Below are positions 1-4,976 of a DNA stretch of 10,137 nucleotides, in pieces. A program made the translations under genes and the position numbers. This stretch comes from Gracilaria caudata (taxonomy: Eukaryota > Rhodophyta > Florideophyceae > Gracilariales > Gracilariaceae). The stretch covers positions 1-10,137 of the forward strand of contig JASCIV010000928.1 in the NCBI GenBank assembly GCA_030374735.1. The letters run 5' to 3'. Position 1 is the stretch's first letter. Each line of letters begins with the position of its first letter. The notes under the pieces were generated by a model. That model made no database searches. It saw only the letters and a program-made list of their open reading frames with translations, and was not told the DNA's origin.

Positions 1-67
1 TCCCCACCCCCCCTGCACACCCACACTCGATCGCGGGCCTTCGTAGGATGATCACATACGCTCCGTC

Positions 68-1624
68 ATGGCGCTCAGCTTGTATGACATAGAGCGTGGC
101 ATCGGGCTGGACCTGATGCGTCGTCCCGTTATCACCGCCTTTCTCAACGCCTTCTTGCTGCGCTTGTTTGCCGATGTGTTCTTCTATTCGGACGATGACG
201 AGGAGGATGACGACGATGACGATAGTTCCGATGGCAACCACGACAAGGAAGACTACAAACAATGGGTGCAACAAAAGTGTGTTGAACGCGGACTGCCCGA
301 GAAGGGCGCCGTGCTGGCGGTGGTTGTGCTGGTACAGCTGCTGCGCGTTGTGGGTGTGTTTGAGACATTGATGTGGATCGTGATCGCGCTGCTCTTTAGC
401 GCGCTGAGACTGCCACGCGTGTACGCGTTTGAGAAGTTGTTACTTGATGTGGTGTTGTTAATATACCGCCCGTCCGTGCGTTACGTGAAGAAGAGCATTC
501 ACCTGCAATGTGAGAGCACGGAGAGCGCGCCGCGCTTCCATGCCAGTCATCACGGTTTTGGGGTGTTTGTGATCACCATCATCACGAGCGACTCGCTTGC
601 CAGGGACAGCTCCGCGTTGCTCAAGCTGATGCGCTACGTGAACTACACCAGCGTCACGTACTGGAGCGACAACGCGGTGGTGATTGTGGGGGCCAACACG
701 CACATCGAACGCGCGCTATGCACTCTGTGCAAGCAGACGCAGCACGTGGATCTCGGCTGGCACCGCGACGTGTTCGAGCGCACCAACTTCCGACTGGAGG
801 TTGTGTTCAGTGATGACAGTTTCAGCGGCGCGGCCACCAAGATCCAGACGGTGGGGAAGAAGGTGGTGCTGGTGGAGCTGTGCGCGGCGTTGAACGCGCG
901 CAACGTGGAGCTGTTGGTGAAGACGATGGCGCAGTTTGCGGCCGTGTGCGAGGCGTACGAACGCGGATTGCGGTTGTTCAACGGCAAGCGCATGTCCATC
1001 TACGCGGTGGGACTGAGCGTGTCCGTGCTGCTGATCATCTACTACGAGGGCCTTCCCGGGCTGGTGAAGCCCAGCGCAGACGTGCTCACGCTGGCCGTGG
1101 GCGCGTTCACGCTGTGGATGACGGTGGGAAAGAGCGCGGCGCTGGGCGACACGCAGGAGGAGACGTCGCTGAGCGTGGGCTCGCGCGACAACCTGCTGCT
1201 GGCGTACCACGGACTGGCGCGCATCGAGGCGAGCGTGCGAAACATCAGCTGGGTGCCGGAGGTGTTCCGCGAGGCACACGACGCGCAGACGGGCGAGCAG
1301 GCGGCGAGCGCGGCGCCGCAGGACGGCTCGCTGAGCGTGCTGGAGGCGGCGGTGTGCGTGAGCATTTTCGAGCACCGCGGACACTTTGTGCGGTGGTGCG
1401 GGCCGCGTTTGCGGCTGTTCAGACTGCGCGTGGGCGCGGCGGAGAGCGACGGCGTGGCGACGGTGCTGCACGTGGAGCGCGTGCGCAGCCTGTCGCGCCT
1501 GGAGGCGCCCGGCGGCAAGCGCGATGCTGCGCAGCACGAGGCGGATGGACACGGACACGGACACGGAGACGGAGACGGAGATGGCGACGGCGCTGTGGCG
1601 TCGCGCGTGCTGCGACTGGGCTGA
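68..1624 (+). CDS. Gene A: multi-pass membrane protein of unrecognised family, paralogue of gene B
   Basis: I do not recognise this 518-residue protein. The ATG at 68 has G at +4, and its first residues align directly with the start of gene B (shared IERGIGLDL), which fixes the start. Visible order: an amphipathic or hydrophobic N-terminal stretch (about 21-40); an acidic run, mostly Asp (42-52); one long or two short membrane segments (80-115); a soluble region (116-308) with LPRVY.FEK and DLGWHRDV.ERTNF motifs shared with B; two membrane segments (about 309-328 and 336-354); and a C-terminal soluble region containing VLEAAVC.SIFEH (424-436). Residues 289-308 and 334-362 are identical in B. 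The C-terminus ends in a His-Gly/Asp-Gly repeat (494-508) absent from B. No intron is needed. It lies upstream of, and in the same direction as, the penta-bestrophin gene. An accessory subunit role is a guess from position only. Confidence 0.85.
   Translation: MALSLYDIERGIGLDLMRRPVITAFLNAFLLRLFADVFFYSDDDEEDDDDDDSSDGNHDKEDYKQWVQQKCVERGLPEKGAVLAVVVLVQLLRVVGVFETLMWIVIALLFSALRLPRVYAFEKLLLDVVLLIYRPSVRYVKKSIHLQCESTESAPRFHASHHGFGVFVITIITSDSLARDSSALLKLMRYVNYTSVTYWSDNAVVIVGANTHIERALCTLCKQTQHVDLGWHRDVFERTNFRLEVVFSDDSFSGAATKIQTVGKKVVLVELCAALNARNVELLVKTMAQFAAVCEAYERGLRLFNGKRMSIYAVGLSVSVLLIIYYEGLPGLVKPSADVLTLAVGAFTLWMTVGKSAALGDTQEETSLSVGSRDNLLLAYHGLARIEASVRNISWVPEVFREAHDAQTGEQAASAAPQDGSLSVLEAAVCVSIFEHRGHFVRWCGPRLRLFRLRVGAAESDGVATVLHVERVRSLSRLEAPGGKRDAAQHEADGHGHGHGDGDGDGDGAVASRVLRLG
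1547..1591 (+). repeat. Hexanucleotide repeat encoding Gly-His then Gly-Asp dipeptides
   Basis: Imperfect 6-bp repeats (GGACAC, then GGAGAC, then GGCGAC-like) encode alternating GH and GD dipeptides at residues 494-508 of gene A. The tract sits in the extreme C-terminus, after the region conserved with gene B, so it is likely a length-variable disordered tail. Similar Asp-Gly tracts occur twice in the bestrophin gene. Confidence 0.85.
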
Positions 1625-1731
1625 GGAGGCGGTTGCGCGAGCGAACAGCTGCATGACGTGGCGCGCATGCGCCGCGCACGCTGGCGGTGGTGGCCGCGCG
1701 CAGCACGTCCGTTTGACTGCCGGCGCGTGAC

Positions 1732-1756
1732 ACGCGTCGCGCACGTGCGCACGCGT
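1732..1756. promoter_or_regulatory. Near-symmetrical cluster: ACGCGT, palindrome around CACGTG, ACGCGT
   Basis: A perfect 12-bp palindrome GCGCACGTGCGC (1739-1750) contains an E-box CACGTG. It is flanked by ACGCGT at 1732-1737 and 1751-1756, so the block is a near inverted repeat with one extra base on the left. CACGTG is a classic bHLH site and ACGCGT the fungal MluI cell-cycle box; whether either protein type binds here is unknown. It may lie in the 3' untranslated region of gene A rather than in a promoter. Confidence 0.3.
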
Positions 1757-1974
1757 TGTGCGCGTGTGCGCTCTGTAAGCGATTTTGCGCGTGCGATCTT
1801 CGGGGCGGGGCATGCGCTGTATGTATGTCGGAACTGGTAATGCGCACCCGCGCATGTGCTCGTAGTACTCGTAGAGTTGTCTCCCGCTCGCCGTCGCCCC
1901 CGCGTGCGTTTAGAGCTACGCCTCATACCCTTCGTACCTTGGTAGCTTGTAGCGTACGTTAGATACCGTCGTAC

Positions 1975-1980
1975 AATAAA
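1975..1980 (+). promoter_or_regulatory. Polyadenylation signal AATAAA, probably for gene A
   Basis: A canonical AATAAA hexamer lies 350 bases after the gene A stop, at the end of a locally AT-richer stretch and 14 bases before a perfect hairpin. It is on the same strand as gene A, which makes it the best candidate for that gene's 3' end processing signal. Confidence 0.5.
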
Positions 1981-1994
1981 CTTGCGCGCCAGAC

Positions 1995-2015
1995 CGCTAA
2001 CGGAACCCGTTAGCG
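1995..2015. repeat. Perfect inverted repeat, 9-bp stem with 3-nt loop, carrying TAACGG/CCGTTA
   Basis: CGCTAACGG (1995-2003), loop AAC, CCGTTAGCG (2007-2015) form a perfect stem. It lies just after AATAAA and 160 bases before the bestrophin ATG. Two readings are possible: a transcript-end hairpin for gene A, or a pair of inverted Myb-type sites (YAACGG class) in the promoter of the channel gene. The inverted repeat is direct observation; its role is inferred. Confidence 0.6.
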
Positions 2016-2029
2016 CGCGTTGCACAGAA

Positions 2030-2095
2030 ATGGTTGCCTGTTTCCTGTCCACACCAGCTGCAGTGTGTGTGCCTCTATCAGTTCCAGCCGCTTAA
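2030..2095 (+). promoter_or_regulatory. Candidate upstream open reading frame in the leader of the bestrophin mRNA
   Basis: ATG at 2030 opens 21 codons closed by TAA at 2093-2095, in a different frame from the channel gene. Its context is good by the Kozak rule (G at -3, G at +4), while the channel ATG at 2175 has a poor one (C at -3, A at +4). If transcription starts before 2030, ribosomes would meet this short frame first and channel translation would be damped. The transcript start is not visible in sequence, so this is conditional. Confidence 0.35.
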
Positions 2096-2174
2096 CCACC
2101 TTCCGCCCTTCCTCCGTCGCAAACGCCGCGCTGCCTGCCCGCAGCGCTTCCCATCGCCGCGCGATCCGCTCCAT

Positions 2175-4940
2175 ATGAGTGCCCCACAGCGCGCGATCGC
2201 GCATGACGCGCACACGCACACCGCGCCACCTTCGCCCGCTTCGTACCGCACCTGCTCGCATGCCGCGCTTGCCGACCATCTGCGACACGCCGTCCGCACA
2301 GCGTGTGACGCGCCGCAATCGCAGCCCACCAAGCGCCTCGCCCGTGTGCGGCTCTCGTTGCGCTCCATCCCGTACACGCTGCTGCTGGCGCAACTGTGCT
2401 GGAGCAGCGCCGTCATCGCCGTAGCATACGCTGTCGCTCCGCACGATCGCTCGTCGCTGTCCACCGAGTTCTGGCGCTCCAGACTGTCCGTGTCCAACTT
2501 TGTGTCGTCGTCCATTGGCTGGGCGCTGTTCGTGCTGCTGGCGTTCTTCGTGCGCGAGGCCAACAAGCGCTACTGGGAGGCGCAGCTGAATTGGGTGCAC
2601 ATGAGCAGCAATCTGCGCCAAATCGCGCGCCATTTGCGCCAGAACTACCCCGCGGGCACGTGGCACGAGGATGACGTGGACCGCATCGCGGCGCATCTGA
2701 TCGCGTACCCCATCGCGCTCAAGATGACGATCAGAGGCGAGCGGCGGCGCGAGCAGTTGGCGCCCATTCTGGATGACAGAGACGTGGACGTGATCGTGGA
2801 CGCGCCGTGCATGCACGAGCACTGTCTGCAGGTGGTGAGGACGTACCTGAGCGCGTGCGAGAACGATGCGATGGCGTTTGAGAGCGTGGCGGCGCAGCGC
2901 ACGCCCGCGGGCGTGGGCGTGCGCTTCCTGCTGCTGGACATTGTGGACGCGGTGGACGCGCACGCGAGCGAGCTGCTTCGGCTGGCCACCAGCGGGCCGT
3001 CCGCCGGCTACATGAGTCACCTGTACATCTTTCTGTACACATGGCTGCTGTTTCTGCCGTTGGTGCTCAAGGAGAGCAGCGGATGGTAAGTTGCTGCCTT
3101 GTCTTTTTTTTTGGCGCGTTTGTGTGTTGAGCTGTGTAACTGACGAGCCACAACAACAACAAAGGTTCACGCCGCTTTGGACGGTGCTCACGACGTACGG
3201 CGTGTGGACGCTGTTCTCGCTGGGCACGAAGCTCACCGATCCGTTCGGCTTCGACGCGCACGACCTCAAGCTCGACGTGCTGGCGCACGAGACGGCGCTG
3301 CACATCCTCGACCTGCATTCGCGCCACGCCATCGACGTGCGCTCGCTCATCCGCCCGCACCACCACACGCCACCCTGGTTACAATGCGCCCTGCCGCCCG
3401 CGCCGCCGCCCCGCCACCACCATGAGGAACAAAGCGCGCCCTCGCGCAAGCGCACGCTGTCGCGCGCGCGCGTGCGCCGTCAAATCGCGCTGAATCTGGC
3501 GGCGGCGCTGCTGTGGAGCGCGTTGGTGCTGCTGCTCACGTGGGGCGTGCGCGAGCGCGACGGCGGCGCCACGCCGCCGTGCCGCTGGTGGTGCGTGTAC
3601 GTGCCGGTAGACGCGTCCATCACGTCGTACGTGAGTCTGGCCATCTCGCTCACGCTGGCGTTCTGGCTCAGCGTGGCGTACGCGCGCTACTGGCGCGCGC
3701 TGCAGCTGTGGCGCGGCAGCATCGCCGGCGGCGTGCACGACATTGCGTTCCAGTTCGCCATGGTGTGCGCGCCGCGCGCGTGGCACGCGCGCGACCGCGA
3801 GCGGCTGTTCGCGCACATCGCCGCGCTGCCGTACGCGGCCAAGCTGCAGCTGCGCGGCGGCTGCGGCTCCGACTGCTCGGAGCTGCGCGCGCTGCTGGAC
3901 GCCGACGACGTGCGCGCGTTCGAGCGCGCGCACGACCGCTTTGCGCACGCGCTGCACACCGTGTGGGGCTACTTCAGCAGCATCGACGGCGCGGCGCGCG
4001 GCGCGTCGTCGCCGTTCAACGCCATGGTGCACCCGATGCGCTACAACCTGTGGCTGTTCGAGCGCGCGGTGCACGAGTGTCTGGCCATCCGCCAGTTCCC
4101 CATCCCCGAGTCGTTCACGCGCCACCTCAAGCTGTTCACGTTCTTCTGGCTGGCGTTGCTGCCGCTGTCGCTGATCCGCTTCGCGGGCTTTCTCACCTTT
4201 CTGTACGTGGTGCCCATCACGTACTCCATCACCAACCTCATCAAGATCGGGCACAGCCTGTCCGATCCGTTTGGGCACGACGACGAGGACCTGCCGCTGG
4301 ACGCGTTTTGCGAGCAGATCCGGCGCTCGGTGCACGCCATCTACGCCAACTCGCTGCACGGCGGACCGGCGCGCTACGTGCGAGAGTTGCAGTACACGCG
4401 GGATGCGTTCAGCGTGCACGAAGAGTGCAGTGAACACGCTTGCAAGAAGAAGGCCTTGACGGAGAGCCGCGCAAGCGTGTGGCACGCCGTCACAGCCTTC
4501 GCGAACAAGGTGGCGCGCCCGTTTCCGTCGGTGTCCATCCGCAGCATGGGTGTGGTGACGGCGTGGTCGGTGGCGGCGGTGTTCATCTCGTACGGCTTCT
4601 CGTTTGCGTGGGCGGAGGACAAGCGCAACGCGTGCATCGCGTGGTGCAGCCCCATCGACGTGGAGGAGTCGGTGCTGTCCAACATCGGCTTCGTGCTGTT
4701 CATGGTGCTGAGCTTCCGCGCGTCCAACGCGCTGGCGCGCCATGAGAACGGCGTGATGCTCATGTACAAGCTGGAGAGCAACGTGCGCAACCTGGCCATC
4801 GACTTTGTGCAGGTGTTCGACGATGCCTTTTTCCACCGCGCCGACAAGGAGCGCATCGTGGCGCACCTGGCGCACATTCCGCTGCTGCTTGGCGAGCGCT
4901 TGGCGTCCACGAGCGACTCGCAGCAGTCGGAGACGGACGC

Positions 4941-4976
<36 letters not shown>

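Larger units (their letters stand above)
1625..2174. other. Intergenic region between gene A and the bestrophin gene (3' end of A, promoter and leader of the channel gene)
   Basis: No convincing coding sequence lies in these 550 bases; the open frames present are shadows of GC-rich sequence. From left to right it holds a 10-bp palindrome GCGCATGCGC (1663-1672), an ACGCGT / E-box / ACGCGT cluster (1732-1756) in an alternating purine-pyrimidine stretch, a less GC-rich segment (about 1850-1980), AATAAA (1975-1980), a perfect hairpin (1995-2015) and a short upstream open frame (2030-2095). The bestrophin frame itself is open back to a stop at 1998, but it has no ATG before 2175. Confidence 0.7.

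Noticed and set aside
2034..2174. Extension of the channel protein upstream to a TTG at 2034
   Set aside because: The frame is open but has no ATG, the encoded stretch is Pro/Arg-rich and matches no bestrophin part, and eukaryotic initiation at TTG is not expected. The ATG at 2175 is preferred.
3340..3470. A second intron hidden in the His/Pro-rich linker between repeats 1 and 2
   Set aside because: No donor-branch-acceptor set comparable to the first intron is visible, and the frame stays open through the linker.
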